Source of the DNA: Oerskovia flava
GTDB lineage: Bacteria > Actinomycetota > Actinomycetes > Actinomycetales > Cellulomonadaceae
Assembly: GCF_026163685.1 (NCBI RefSeq)
Contig: NZ_JAOXSR010000003.1
Location: forward strand, 124,001 to 188,000
DNA: 64,000 nucleotides
Reading direction: 5' to 3'
The notes under the pieces are model-generated. The model worked only from the letters and a program-made list of their open reading frames with translations. It searched no databases and was not told where the DNA came from. Shown here one piece after another: positions 24,903-33,527 of this stretch. The position numbers and the translations under genes were made by a program. Each line of letters begins with the position of its first letter. The first letter of the stretch is position 1.

Positions 24903-25024
24903 GTGCACCCCCTCGGTGGTGCAGCGAACGTAGCAACGGCGCGGTGCCGTCCGACGGTTGTCCACAGGCCCGATGATGAGACGGTGCCTCCGCGAAGACA
25001 CCTTGAACGGAGGACCTCCGTCAT

Positions 25025-25196
25025 CGGCTCGACGAGCACGTCACGTACGTCGAGCACGTCTGGTTCAACCGGGCCCTGACCGGGCCGAGGCGCCCGCGCC
25101 CTGTGGGCCGTCTACACGCACATGCTGCGAGAGCTCGCCCAGCACTGCGGGCACGCCGACATCTTCCGCGAGCAACTCCTCGCCGCTCGCACCTGA
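25025..25196 (+). pseudogene. DinB/DUF664-family remnant with central deletion
   Basis: The plus strand reads RLDEHVTYVEHVWFNRALTG, the front of a DUF664 DinB domain, then changes frame and resumes ALWAVYTHMLRELAQHCGHA...FREQLLAART to a stop at 25194-25196, which is the family's C-terminus including a metal-ligand His. The ~80 residues expected in between are absent. An intact DinB gene is at 59428. Confidence 0.8.
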
Positions 25197-25222
25197 GCCG
25201 CAGCTCTGGCCGGTGCCGGTCC

Positions 25223-26107
25223 TCAGGGGAGGGGGTCGGTGACGAGGCGGGAGCGGGCTTCGAGGATGGTGAGGGGGTCGGCGACGGTCGTGGTGGTGGC
25301 GGTGCCGGGGACGTCGGTCCAGGTGGGGGCGCCGGTGATCTGGAACTGTCCGGTCCAGGTGGTGGTCAGCGTGATGGTGACGGCGTCGGCGGGCTGGTCG
25401 TAGGTGTGGGTGACGCTGTGGTCCGGGTAGGGCGCGCCGGGGTCGGTGGTGGTGAGGGGGCCCGTGCCGTCGCCGTAGTCCCAGGTGTACTCGCCGGGTT
25501 GGGCGCGCAGCGTGACGGGGATGCCGAGCAGGGCGGTGTCGAAGGTCTGGACGGTGGGTTCGGCGTACGTGATGGTCTCGACGTTGACCAGGGTGCGGCC
25601 GCCGGGTGGTTGCACCGTGACGGGTGCGGGCGTGATGGGCAGGGTCGCGAACTCCCGGGCAGCTTCGTCGAGGAGGTCCTCGGGGGAGATGCACTCCTCG
25701 TCGCCGACGAGCTCGGAGTCGTCCCAGTCGGTGGTGGTGCCGTCGTCGTTGACGCTGCGGGTCTCGCGGATGAGGCCGCCGAGGCGGAACTCATCGGCGT
25801 CGCACTCGATGCCGGTGTAGGCGAGCTGTTCACCTTCGCTGCAGTCGAGCGCGATCCGGGTGACGAAACCCTCCAGGTTCGCCAGCAGGCACAGCGCCGG
25901 CGTCGCACGGAGGTACCGGGTGGTGGCCGGACCTCCGTCGCTGCCCGCCTGCTCGTAGGTGCCCCCTCCCCGCGTCGCGATCTCTGCTTCGACGTTGACG
26001 GATGTGCTCTGCGCATCCACATTCCCGGCCGTGTACACCGGGTCAGTCGCTCCTGTCGTGCCCATCAGGACGAATGCGGAGGCGGCGATAGCCGCAGCAT
26101 GGAACAT
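25223..26107 (-). CDS. Secreted PKD-domain protein
   Basis: 294 aa. ATG 26107 is three bases after the stop of the upstream lipoprotein gene, with CGGAG inside that gene, so they are co-translated. Signal-peptide-like N-terminus (AAAIAASAFVLMGTTG). Residues ~75-150 contain four Cys (ALCLL, LDCSEG, IECDAD, EECISP) that may form disulfides. Residues ~195-275 are a PKD domain (EYTWDYGDGTGP, HSVTHTYDQPADAV). Likely surface-exposed; function unknown. Confidence 0.8.
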   Translation of the reverse strand: MFHAAAIAASAFVLMGTTGATDPVYTAGNVDAQSTSVNVEAEIATRGGGTYEQAGSDGGPATTRYLRATPALCLLANLEGFVTRIALDCSEGEQLAYTGIECDADEFRLGGLIRETRSVNDDGTTTDWDDSELVGDEECISPEDLLDEAAREFATLPITPAPVTVQPPGGRTLVNVETITYAEPTVQTFDTALLGIPVTLRAQPGEYTWDYGDGTGPLTTTDPGAPYPDHSVTHTYDQPADAVTITLTTTWTGQFQITGAPTWTDVPGTATTTTVADPLTILEARSRLVTDPLP

Positions 26108-26110
26108 CGT

Positions 26111-26728
26111 TCACGACTCCGGAGCGATTGCGACCTCGACTATCACCCAGTCTCCGTCTTGTCGGCCGACCTCGACCCGATTCACTTGCGACGAGCTTTC
26201 GGCTTCGAAGAGCTCGTCTCCGGCAGAGTCCGTGATGACGGTGCGCGCTTCGTCGGTCTTCAGGTCGAAAGGGAAGATGCCAGTGACAGAGTCTTGGAGG
26301 TACGTCTCGACGATCTCAGTCGTGATCTCACCACCGGTGAAGACATCGCCTCGAGATGCGATCGTCTCGGCCTGCTCGAGCCCAGATGCGCAGTAGCCGC
26401 AGGATTCGTAGGAAAGGGACTCCCATTCCTCGGTATCGCCGGTGACCATGATGTAGGAGCGAAGCGAGAGGAAGTACTCGGCGGCTGCGGCGGCGCCTTC
26501 GGCGTCGTCGCGTTCCATCGCGGCGGGGCGTTCGGGTTTCGCAGGGCCGGTCTCGGTGGGTTCCGGTTCGGGCTCGGGTGTGGTGGTCTCGGCCGTGGTG
26601 GTCGGCTCGGGGTCCGGTGCGGGTTCGGGGTCGGCGGTGCACGCACCCAGCAGCAGTGCTGTGGTGAGGATGGCGCCGGGGGCGAGCAGCCGCCGTCGGG
26701 CATCGGGTGTGGACGGGACGAGACGCAT
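26111..26728 (-). CDS. DUF6318-like lipoprotein
   Basis: 205 aa from ATG 26728, preceded by CAGGGGG. Lipobox LGAC with Cys30, then a Glu/Pro/Thr-rich linker of ~35 residues, then a folded domain with YFLSLRSYIMVTGDTEEWESL and SCGYCASG, a CxxC-containing pattern I associate with the DUF6318 family of actinobacterial lipoproteins. First gene of the pair with the PKD protein; together they look like a surface complex. Confidence 0.8.
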   Translation of the reverse strand: MRLVPSTPDARRRLLAPGAILTTALLLGACTADPEPAPDPEPTTTAETTTPEPEPEPTETGPAKPERPAAMERDDAEGAAAAAEYFLSLRSYIMVTGDTEEWESLSYESCGYCASGLEQAETIASRGDVFTGGEITTEIVETYLQDSVTGIFPFDLKTDEARTVITDSAGDELFEAESSSQVNRVEVGRQDGDWVIVEVAIAPES

Positions 26729-26880
26729 CGGACCCCCTGCAGGTCGAGGTGGAGCGACATCAGCGTCAAGCCGGCCGCACGAGCCGGTCCAGAACCTACC
26801 CAAACCGTCGGTGGCGGCGAAACCCCATGTCCCGTTCTGTGGACAAGCCTTCGCGGCGACGCGGGGTCTACCCTCCAGGT

Positions 26881-27354
26881 GTGGCGCGGATCCTGGTGAC
26901 GGGCATGTCGGGTGCGGGGAAGACGACCCTGCTCGACGAGCTCGCGCGGCGCGGGCACCGGACGCTCGAGACCGACGTCGGCGGGTGGGAGCGCCCGACC
27001 GGCTTCTGGGACGAGGCGCGGATGTCGACCTTCCTCGCCGAGCACCCGGACGTGGTGGTGTCCGGCACGGTGGAGAACCAGGGCGCGTTCTACGACCGGT
27101 TCGAGCACGTCGTGCTGCTCAGCGCACCCGTCGAGGTGCTGATCGAGCGGGTCACGACACGCACGACCAACCCGTACGGGCGCTCGCCTGAGGACCAGGC
27201 CGAGATCCGCCGCTACGTCGTCGAGGTCGAGCCCCTGCTCCGCGCGGGAGCGGACGTCGAGCTCGACGGGCGCCGCCCGGTCTCCGAGCTGACGGCCGAG
27301 ATCGAGCACCTGCTGCGGCCCGGGCACCAGAGCGGTCCGCAACCGATGTCCTAA
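26881..27354 (+). CDS. Small P-loop kinase-like ATPase
   Basis: 157 aa from GTG 26881. TACCCT at 26869-26874 ends 6 bases before it and no ribosome site is present, so a leaderless start is likely; an upstream ATG at 26827 has neither. Walker A VTGMSGAGKTT at the extreme N-terminus and a lid-like TTRTTNPYGRSPEDQAEI resemble shikimate/adenylylsulfate kinase folds. Substrate unknown. Confidence 0.8.
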   Translation: MARILVTGMSGAGKTTLLDELARRGHRTLETDVGGWERPTGFWDEARMSTFLAEHPDVVVSGTVENQGAFYDRFEHVVLLSAPVEVLIERVTTRTTNPYGRSPEDQAEIRRYVVEVEPLLRAGADVELDGRRPVSELTAEIEHLLRPGHQSGPQPMS

Positions 27355-27370
27355 GAATTGAGGACATCGG
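27343..27370. terminator. Hairpin over the end of the small kinase gene
   Basis: CCGATGTCCT (27343-27352) pairs perfectly with 27361-27370 across an 8-base AT-rich loop; the stop codon (27352-27354) is inside. Confidence 0.6.
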
Positions 27371-27396
27371 GACATCGTGCGGGTGGGCAACGCGAA

Positions 27397-27420
27397 CGGG
27401 GCCGGCGTGCGCCGGCCCCG
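27397..27420. terminator. GC-rich hairpin between converging genes
   Basis: CGGGGCCGGC (27397-27406) pairs perfectly with 27411-27420, loop GTGC. Confidence 0.6.
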
Positions 27421-27474
27421 TCGGGTCACCGGGCCGCGAGCTGAAGGGGGGTGGCTCGCGTCCCGGGGTCTGTG

Positions 27475-27501
27475 CGGGCGGCCGGGTTCACCGGCCGCCC
27501 G
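27475..27501 (-). terminator. Hairpin after hsp20
   Basis: CGGGCGGCCGG (27475-27485) pairs perfectly with 27491-27501, loop GTTCA, starting 5 bases after the hsp20 stop on the minus strand. Confidence 0.65.
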
Positions 27502-27506
27502 GGAGG

Positions 27507-27932
27507 TCACGCGGCGTTCGTCGTGACCTCGATGCGCTGCGGCGTCGTGCCGGCGTACACGCCGGCGACCGTGATGGTCAGGACGCCAGCGTCGTAGGCG
27601 GCGCGCACGGCGTCGGCCTCGGCGGTACGCGGCAGGGTCACGACGCGGCGGAACTCGCCGAACCGGACCTCGCGGACGCGACGGCCCTCGGACTCCTCGG
27701 TGCGCTGGTCCTTGCGCTCGCCGCGGACGACGAGCTTGCGGCCCTCGACCTCGACGGTGACGTCCTGCGCCGGGTCGATCCCGGGCAGGTCGAACCGCGC
27801 GACGAGGTCCTCGCCGTCCTGGTACACGTCGGCGGCGGGCGAGTACCCGTCGGACGCGGCCGCGGAGCGGGCGGTCCACAGGCGCAGGGCGCGGTCGACG
27901 TCGACGAGCGGGGTGGTGAGCGTGGCGGTCAT
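27507..27932 (-). CDS. Hsp20 / alpha-crystallin small heat-shock protein
   Basis: 141 aa from ATG 27932 (AGGAGAG upstream; the upstream in-frame extension is not needed). The alpha-crystallin domain spans ~30-135: VYQDGEDLVARFDLPGIDP, VEVEGRKLVVRGERK, EFRRVVTLPRTAEADAVRAAY, and the closing GVLTITV. Chaperone that holds unfolding proteins; acts as an oligomer in the cytoplasm. A HAIR-type operator lies 40 bases upstream, so heat induction by loss of HspR repression is expected. Confidence 0.95.
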   Translation of the reverse strand: MTATLTTPLVDVDRALRLWTARSAAASDGYSPAADVYQDGEDLVARFDLPGIDPAQDVTVEVEGRKLVVRGERKDQRTEESEGRRVREVRFGEFRRVVTLPRTAEADAVRAAYDAGVLTITVAGVYAGTTPQRIEVTTNAA

Positions 27933-27972
27933 GATCTCTCCTCTGGTGGGGTGGAACCTCTGACCGGTACAA

Positions 27973-27993
27973 CTTGAGCCACCCCGGCTCAAT
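27973..27993 (-). promoter_or_regulatory. HAIR-like HspR operator
   Basis: CTTGAGC-N7-GCTCAAT matches the HspR inverted repeat CTTGAGT-N7-ACTCAAG with the exact 7-base spacing. It is 41 bases from the hsp20 start and overlaps the last codons and stop (27989-27991) of the upstream gene. Confidence 0.85.
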
Positions 27994-28936
27994 TCCGGTT
28001 CCGGGTTCGCCCTCGACGAACGTCCCGACCCGTCCCGCCACCATTGCCTTCACCGTGGCCGCCGCCGTCCGCGTTCTCGCGCGCAGCGACCGCGCGGTCG
28101 AGCGCGTGGCGTGCCTGCGCCAGCTCGTCGGCGGTCCGGTCGCGCGCGTCCGTCGCCTTCGCGAGCTTCGCCGACAGCCGCTCCACCTTCGCCGTGAGGT
28201 GCTCGTGCTCCGCCTCCAGCTCGCCGACGGCGGTGCGCGCGTCGTCCTCGGCCCGCTGCGCCGCGGCGACCTCCGCGGCCCGCTCCTCGGCCTGCGCGGC
28301 CGCGCGCGCCCGCGCCTCCTCCGACGCCTCCCGCCCGGCCTCGTCCTCTCCGGGCTCGGCGTCCTCGACCGCGGCGTCCTCCGCCGTGCCGTCCTCGGCA
28401 TCCTCGGCGTCCTCGAAGTCCGCGGGCTCGCCGTCCTCGTCGACGAGCCCGAACCCCACGTGCTGGAGGGTCCGTGACAGCCGGCCGGCGCGGACGGCCG
28501 CGGCGGCGCCCGGGTCGGCGACGGCTGCTCCCAGGGTCTCGGCGAGCTTGCGCAGGGAGTCCGCCGTGACCTGGCGACCGTCGATCTCGCCGGTCCGCGC
28601 GATCTCGTCCACCAGCGCACCGACGCGGTCGCGGCGTTCCTGGTCGAGGCTGCGCAGCCGCGACCGGTCGCGATCGCGCGTCGCGGCACGGAGCCGGTCG
28701 CCCAGCGCGGCGAGGTCCGCGACCTCGGCGGCCCACGTGCGCGCGACCCGGTTGGCGACCCACGCCGCGACGGTCGGCTTCTTGAGGGCCTTCACGGACT
28801 TCGCAGCATCCGCGTCCCCGTCCGCGGCGAACCGCGCGGCAACCGCGTCGCGGGCGGCGACGAACTCCTCGAGCGGCAGCGCGAACAGGGCGCTGACGGG
28901 GTCGGTGTCGTCCGGGCCGGGCCCGCGCCTGCTCAT
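27989..28936 (-). CDS. Coiled-coil protein of unknown function
   Basis: 315 aa from ATG 28936 (the earlier in-frame ATG lacks support). N-terminal 1-150 is helical (DPVSALFALPLEEFVAARDA, VAAWVANRVARTWAAEV) with a basic KALKKPT segment; 175-225 is very acidic (EDAEDAEDGTAEDAAVEDAE); 225-300 is a coiled coil; the end is Gly/Arg/Asn-rich and basic. The layout suggests nucleic-acid or protein scaffolding. Same strand as hsp20 and just ahead of it, but the operator and promoter between them argue for separate control. Confidence 0.75.
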   Translation of the reverse strand: MSRRGPGPDDTDPVSALFALPLEEFVAARDAVAARFAADGDADAAKSVKALKKPTVAAWVANRVARTWAAEVADLAALGDRLRAATRDRDRSRLRSLDQERRDRVGALVDEIARTGEIDGRQVTADSLRKLAETLGAAVADPGAAAAVRAGRLSRTLQHVGFGLVDEDGEPADFEDAEDAEDGTAEDAAVEDAEPGEDEAGREASEEARARAAAQAEERAAEVAAAQRAEDDARTAVGELEAEHEHLTAKVERLSAKLAKATDARDRTADELAQARHALDRAVAARENADGGGHGEGNGGGTGRDVRRGRTRNRN

Positions 28937-29070
28937 CACCTCACTGTGCCACCGCGGGCGCCCGGCTGCAGGCAGGTCAGCGCCCGCCGCCACGGTCTCC
29001 GACCCGCGCCCAGGCGCGAATCCCGACCGCCCCGTACCCTGAGAGCGACCATCGTTGTTCAGGGGGAACA

Positions 29071-29517
29071 GTGCGCCGCGTCGTGATCGTCAGTAGTTGT
29101 CTTGCCGTGGGACTGTTCCTCGGCGCCTGCGCACCGCCCGAGGGTGGCCCCGGTCAGCCCGGCGAGCCGAGCCCGACGGCGCCCGTCCCCACCCCGGACC
29201 CCGACCCGACAGATCCCGGTCCGACCGTCCCGGACGGTCCGCCACTGTCGGCAGACGGCGTCCGGCTCGACGTCGACATCGCCCCGTGGTTCGAGGTCCC
29301 CGACGCCGCCAGTGGCACGGTCCGCGACGCCGTGGCGGTCTTCTCCGACACCCCGGAGATCAGGCTCGACCTCGTCGACGCCAGCGGTAGGGACCGCACG
29401 GTCCCGCCCCGTTCGGCGTGGAAGGTCTGCGGGCAGGACCCGGCTGCGGGTGCCTTCGTCGCCGGTGGGACGGTCGTCACGGTGACGGGCCTGCCGCCCG
29501 GCCAGCGCTGCCCGTAA
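29071..29517 (+). CDS. Lipoprotein with a single PASTA-like domain
   Basis: 148 aa from GTG 29071 (AGGGGGA upstream). Lipobox LGAC with Cys20, then a 45-residue Pro/Thr/Asp linker that spans cell wall. The C-terminal ~70 residues resemble one PASTA repeat (RSAWKVCGQDPAAG, then GGTVVTVTGLPPGQRCP), a fold that binds peptidoglycan in kinases and PBPs. Two Cys could form a disulfide. Assignment to PASTA is tentative. Confidence 0.7.
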   Translation: MRRVVIVSSCLAVGLFLGACAPPEGGPGQPGEPSPTAPVPTPDPDPTDPGPTVPDGPPLSADGVRLDVDIAPWFEVPDAASGTVRDAVAVFSDTPEIRLDLVDASGRDRTVPPRSAWKVCGQDPAAGAFVAGGTVVTVTGLPPGQRCP

Positions 29518-29585
29518 CGCACCGGACCCGCGCGCCGCGTACTCTCCCGTCAGCAGCACCCGCGCCGCGGACGAGAGAGACACCC

Positions 29586-31109
29586 ATGTACGACACCTTC
29601 CGCCTGACCGGCGCACGCCTCGCGGGGGCCACTGACCGCGTGACGATCGTCGTGCGCCACGGTCAGGTCATCGCCGTCGAGCCCGACGGCCACGCCACCG
29701 CGGTCGAGCCCGACGGCACGTCACCCCGCGGCGCGGTCGAGTCGATCGACCTGGACGGCCGCACGGTCGTGCCCGGGCTGTGGGACGCGCACGTCCACCT
29801 CACGCAGTGGGCGCTGGCGCGGCGCCGGCTCGACCTCTCGGCCGCGACGTCCGCCGCCCAGGTCGTGGACCTCGTGCGCGAGCGGCTCCACGTCGACGCC
29901 GCCCACCGCGGGGGACCACCGACGTCGCCCACCCCGCTCGTGGGCTTCGGGTTCCGTGACGGGCTGTGGCCCGACGCCCCGACGGCGACCCTCCTCGACG
30001 AGGTCGCCGGCGGCCTCCCGGTGGTGCTCGTCTCGGGCGACCTGCACTGCGCCTGGGCCAGCACGGCCGGTCTGCGGTTCCTGGGCATCACCGACCACCC
30101 GACGGGCGTGCTGCGCGAGGACGAGTGGATGGCGCTGCAGGGCACGCTCGACCAGGTGCCGACCGACGTCGTCGACGGCTGGGTCGCCGAGGCGGGCCGG
30201 GCGGCGGCCGCGCGCGGTGTCGTCGGGGTGGTCGACCTGGAGATCGCGGACAACCTCAGCGTCTGGCGCCGCCGCGCGGCCGCCGGGTTCGACGCGCTGC
30301 GGGTGCGCGCCGGCGTGTGGGAGCCCCATCTCGACCGCGTGCTGCGCGAGGAGCTGCACACCGGCGACGTCGTGGCCGGCACCGGCGGTCTCGTCGCCCA
30401 GGGGCCGCTCAAGGTCATCACGGACGGCTCGCTCAACACCCGCACCGCGTTCTGCGCCGACCCGTACCCCGAGGTCGTCGGGTCGCACGACCACGGCATG
30501 CTCACCGTCGCGCCCGACGAGCTCGTCCCGCTCATGCGCCACGCCCGCGCCCACGGCCTGACGTGCGCGATCCACGCGATCGGCGACCGGGCCAACACGT
30601 TCGCGCTCGACGCGTTCGCCGCGAGCGGCGCGCGCGGCTCGGTCGAGCACGCCCAGCTCCTCCTGCCCGACGACGTCCCTCGCCTGGCAGCGCTCGGTCT
30701 CACCGCGAGCGTCCAGCCCGAGCACGCCATGGACGACCGGGACGTCGCCGACATCTACTGGGCCGGCCGCACCGGCCGGGCGTTCCCCCTGGCCGACCTC
30801 GTCGCGGCCGGGGTGCGCCTCACGCTCGGCTCGGACGCGCCCGTCGCCCCGCTCGACCCGTGGGTCGCGATCGACGCGGCCGTGCACCGCGCCCGCGACG
30901 GACGCGACCCCTGGCACCCCGAGCAGCGGATCGACGTGCGCACGGCGCTCGCGGCGTCGGTCGACGGCGTCCCGCTCACCATCGCTGCCGGGCACCAGGC
31001 CGACCTCGCGATCCTCGACGCCGACCCGCTGGCGCCGGGCGCCTCGCTGCGGGACCTGCCCGTCGCGGGCACGCTCCTCGGCGGGCGCTGGACGCACCGC
31101 ACGTTCTGA
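29586..31109 (+). CDS. YtcJ-like amidohydrolase
   Basis: 507 aa from ATG 29586 (GAGAGA upstream). Metal motif DAHVHLTQWA (HxH), then GPLKVITDGSLNTRTA, CAIHAIGDRAN, SVEHAQLL and LGSDAPVAPLDPWVA, in the order of the COG1574 amidohydrolase_3 family. The HxH, later His residues and the SD motif are present, so it should be active on a C-N bond; substrate unknown. Confidence 0.92.
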   Translation: MYDTFRLTGARLAGATDRVTIVVRHGQVIAVEPDGHATAVEPDGTSPRGAVESIDLDGRTVVPGLWDAHVHLTQWALARRRLDLSAATSAAQVVDLVRERLHVDAAHRGGPPTSPTPLVGFGFRDGLWPDAPTATLLDEVAGGLPVVLVSGDLHCAWASTAGLRFLGITDHPTGVLREDEWMALQGTLDQVPTDVVDGWVAEAGRAAAARGVVGVVDLEIADNLSVWRRRAAAGFDALRVRAGVWEPHLDRVLREELHTGDVVAGTGGLVAQGPLKVITDGSLNTRTAFCADPYPEVVGSHDHGMLTVAPDELVPLMRHARAHGLTCAIHAIGDRANTFALDAFAASGARGSVEHAQLLLPDDVPRLAALGLTASVQPEHAMDDRDVADIYWAGRTGRAFPLADLVAAGVRLTLGSDAPVAPLDPWVAIDAAVHRARDGRDPWHPEQRIDVRTALAASVDGVPLTIAAGHQADLAILDADPLAPGASLRDLPVAGTLLGGRWTHRTF

Positions 31110-31168
31110 CCGAGGCCACGGCTCCCGGCGACCTCGGCCCCCGGGGGTGATCTCGGTTCCCGGCGACT

Positions 31169-32416
31169 TCAGCGCACGCGTGCGCCGGCCACCAGCAGGT
31201 CCGTGAAGGCGCCCTCGCCGACGACGGGGATGCCGTACCGGCGGGCGGTGCGGGCCTTGGTGGACAACGAGTCCGGGTCGGCGGCGACCACGAGCCGGGT
31301 CCGCTTCGTCACGTACGCCCAGGGGGCCAGCCCCGCGGCGCGGGCGTCGTCCTCCCAGTCGTCGCGCGGGCGTGCCATGGATCCCGTGAAGACCACCTCG
31401 TCACCGCTGCGCAGCACGAACCGCGGCCGGCCCGCGCGCCGTGCCTCTCCGCCGGCGAACGCGCGCTCGATCGCGGTCTGGACCTCGTCGACGTCGAGGC
31501 CGACCTGCCCGGCGACGGTGTGCAGGTCGCCCACGACCTCGTCGGCCGGGAGACCGTCGGCGAGGCGGGTGCGGGCCACCGCCTCGAGGTACCCCCGGTG
31601 CAGCTCCTCCACCTCGGCGCGCCCGAGCCGCGCCGCCCGTACCGCCGCGAGCAGCTCGACCCGCTCCGTCACCGAGACGTACCGGTCGAGCAGGGCGTCG
31701 TCGAGCAGGGCGAGGTACCGCTCGACGGCACCGGCGTCCGCCGCCGCACCCGGCGTGCCCGCCGGCGTCTCGTCCAGCCCGCTGAGCCAGTGCCGCGTCG
31801 GCCGGCTCGCGCCGCGCTGCACGGGCACGAACCCGTCGCCACCACCCGGCCGGGCGGGGACCCCGGCCTCCGCCGCGGCCTGGAACGCGGTGCCCCACCA
31901 CGGGTCGTGGGGACCGGCGCCGAGGTAGAACTGCAGCAGCCCCGCGGTGGCGCGGGCGTCCCCGAGGGCCGAGTGCGCGCCGTCGTGCACCACGCCCGCG
32001 GCCTCGCACAGCCGCGCCAGCCCGCGCGCGGCGGACGGCAGGTACGTGCCGGCGAGCTGCATGGTGCACAGGCACGCCAGCGGGTCGATGCTCACGCCCA
32101 GGCCCGCGCGCGCGAACTCCGCGCGCAGGAACCGGGTGTCGAAGCTCGCGTTGTGCGCGACGAGCACCCGCCCCGCGAGGAGCTCCGCGAGCACGGGCCC
32201 GACGACGGCGAACGTCGGCGCGAGCACGACGTCGGCCGCGGCGATCCCGTGCACGTGCTGCGGGCCGAGGTCGCGCTCGGGATTGACGAGGGTGCACCAC
32301 TCCTCCTCCACCCGGCCCGCCTCGTCGAGGAGGACGACGGCGACCTCGGCGACGCGGTCGTGCAGGCGGGAGGAGAAGCCCGTGGTCTCGAGGTCGACGA
32401 CAGCGAAACCGGGCAC
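31169..32416 (-). CDS. DEDDh exonuclease with C-terminal BRCT domain (DnaQ-like)
   Basis: 415 aa. Exo I FAVVDLETTGF (D8, E10), Exo II LVAHNASFDTRFL, Exo III with HSALGDARATAGL give a complete DEDDh site. The middle (~185-330) is helical. The last ~85 residues are a BRCT domain (GDEVVFTGSMARPRDDW, VTKRTRLVVAADPDSLSTKA). This architecture is a stand-alone 3'-5' exonuclease common in actinobacteria, involved in DNA repair or turnover. Confidence 0.9.
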   Translation of the reverse strand: MPGFAVVDLETTGFSSRLHDRVAEVAVVLLDEAGRVEEEWCTLVNPERDLGPQHVHGIAAADVVLAPTFAVVGPVLAELLAGRVLVAHNASFDTRFLRAEFARAGLGVSIDPLACLCTMQLAGTYLPSAARGLARLCEAAGVVHDGAHSALGDARATAGLLQFYLGAGPHDPWWGTAFQAAAEAGVPARPGGGDGFVPVQRGASRPTRHWLSGLDETPAGTPGAAADAGAVERYLALLDDALLDRYVSVTERVELLAAVRAARLGRAEVEELHRGYLEAVARTRLADGLPADEVVGDLHTVAGQVGLDVDEVQTAIERAFAGGEARRAGRPRFVLRSGDEVVFTGSMARPRDDWEDDARAAGLAPWAYVTKRTRLVVAADPDSLSTKARTARRYGIPVVGEGAFTDLLVAGARVR

Positions 32417-32464
32417 GGGGACCAGGATGCCAGGTCCGGACCCGTCCAGGGGTTACCGTGCGGT

Positions 32465-33517
32465 GTGCGCGCCTTCTCCTGCTCCCGGTGCGGGAGCCTC
32501 GTCGGGTTCGACGACCGGACCTGCCTGTTCTGCGCGTCGCCGCTGGGATACGTCCACGGCATCGACCGCATGCGCGCGCTCGACGACGACGGCGCCGCCC
32601 GCTGGGAGGGCGTCCGGCGGGTCCCGTGCGCGAACACCGCGATCGGCTGCAACTGGCTCGTGCCCGACGGCGAGGGTGCCTTCTGCATCGCGTGCCGCCT
32701 CGTGCGCCGCCACCCGCACCCCGGCGACGAGCTCGCGACGGAGCAGTACTCCCTCGCGCTGTTCGCCGAGCGGCGCCTGCTGTTCCAGCTGCTGGAGAAC
32801 GACCTGCCGATCACCGGCCACGACGAGGTCGACGGCGGCCTGGCGTTCGACCTGCTGTCCTCGACGACCGGCCCGCGGGTGACGATCGGGCACGCGAACG
32901 GTGTCGTGACGATCGACCTGTCCGAGGTCGGCGACGCCTACCGAGAGTCGTTGCGCGTCAAGCTCGGGGAGCCGTACCGCACGATGCTCGGGCACTTCCG
33001 TCACGAGATCGGGCACTACTACTGGCAGGTGCTGGTCTCGGGAACCCCGCTGCTCGCCCGGTGCCGTGAGCTGTTCGGCGACGACTCGACGCCGTACAAG
33101 GCCGCCCTGCAGAGGCACTACTCCGAGGGCCCGCCCGACGGCTGGCAGGACGACTACATCTCCGAGTACGCCACCATGCACCCGTGGGAGGACTTCGCCG
33201 AGACCTGGGCCCACTACCTGCACATCACGGACACCTTGCAGACCGCGGCGTCGTTCGGCATGAGCCTCGGCGGCCTCATCGGTGACAAGCTCGCGCCCGA
33301 GCTGCTCGGGGCGCTCACGACGGCGCCGGGGTACTCGTCCACGGGCTACCGGGAGATGGGGATCGACCGCATCCTCGACGTCTGGCACCCGCTCGCGATC
33401 GCGTTCAACCAGATCAACCGGTCCATGGGCAAGGACGACCTGTACCCGTTCGTCATCACGAAGCCGGTGCGGGAGAAGCTCTCGTTCGTGCACGACGTCG
33501 TCGCCGCGCGTCGGTAG
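32465..33517 (+). CDS. Zinc-ribbon plus putative zinc metallopeptidase (DUF2248-like)
   Basis: 350 aa from GTG 32465, with TACCGT five bases upstream and no ribosome site. N-terminal zinc ribbon: CSRCGS and CLFCAS; a further set CANTAIGCNW and CIAC. Catalytic-type motif RHEIGHYYW (HExxH) near the centre, with downstream EYATMHPWEDFAETWAHYLH supplying candidate third ligands. Cytoplasmic, no signal peptide. Matches the predicted zinc-binding metallopeptidase family COG4307; substrate unknown. Confidence 0.88.
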   Translation: MRAFSCSRCGSLVGFDDRTCLFCASPLGYVHGIDRMRALDDDGAARWEGVRRVPCANTAIGCNWLVPDGEGAFCIACRLVRRHPHPGDELATEQYSLALFAERRLLFQLLENDLPITGHDEVDGGLAFDLLSSTTGPRVTIGHANGVVTIDLSEVGDAYRESLRVKLGEPYRTMLGHFRHEIGHYYWQVLVSGTPLLARCRELFGDDSTPYKAALQRHYSEGPPDGWQDDYISEYATMHPWEDFAETWAHYLHITDTLQTAASFGMSLGGLIGDKLAPELLGALTTAPGYSSTGYREMGIDRILDVWHPLAIAFNQINRSMGKDDLYPFVITKPVREKLSFVHDVVAARR

Positions 33518-33527
33518 CATCCGCGTC

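Noticed and set aside
22680-25079. 799-codon plus-strand frame opposite the large helical protein
   Set aside because: Product is Arg/Gly/Val low-complexity; the minus strand has a ribosome site and proper protein composition.
31118-31169. Direct repeat CGGyTCCCGGCGACyTC between the amidohydrolase and exonuclease genes
   Set aside because: Two imperfect copies of ~17 bases in GC-rich spacer; no stable hairpin or regulator link, could be chance.
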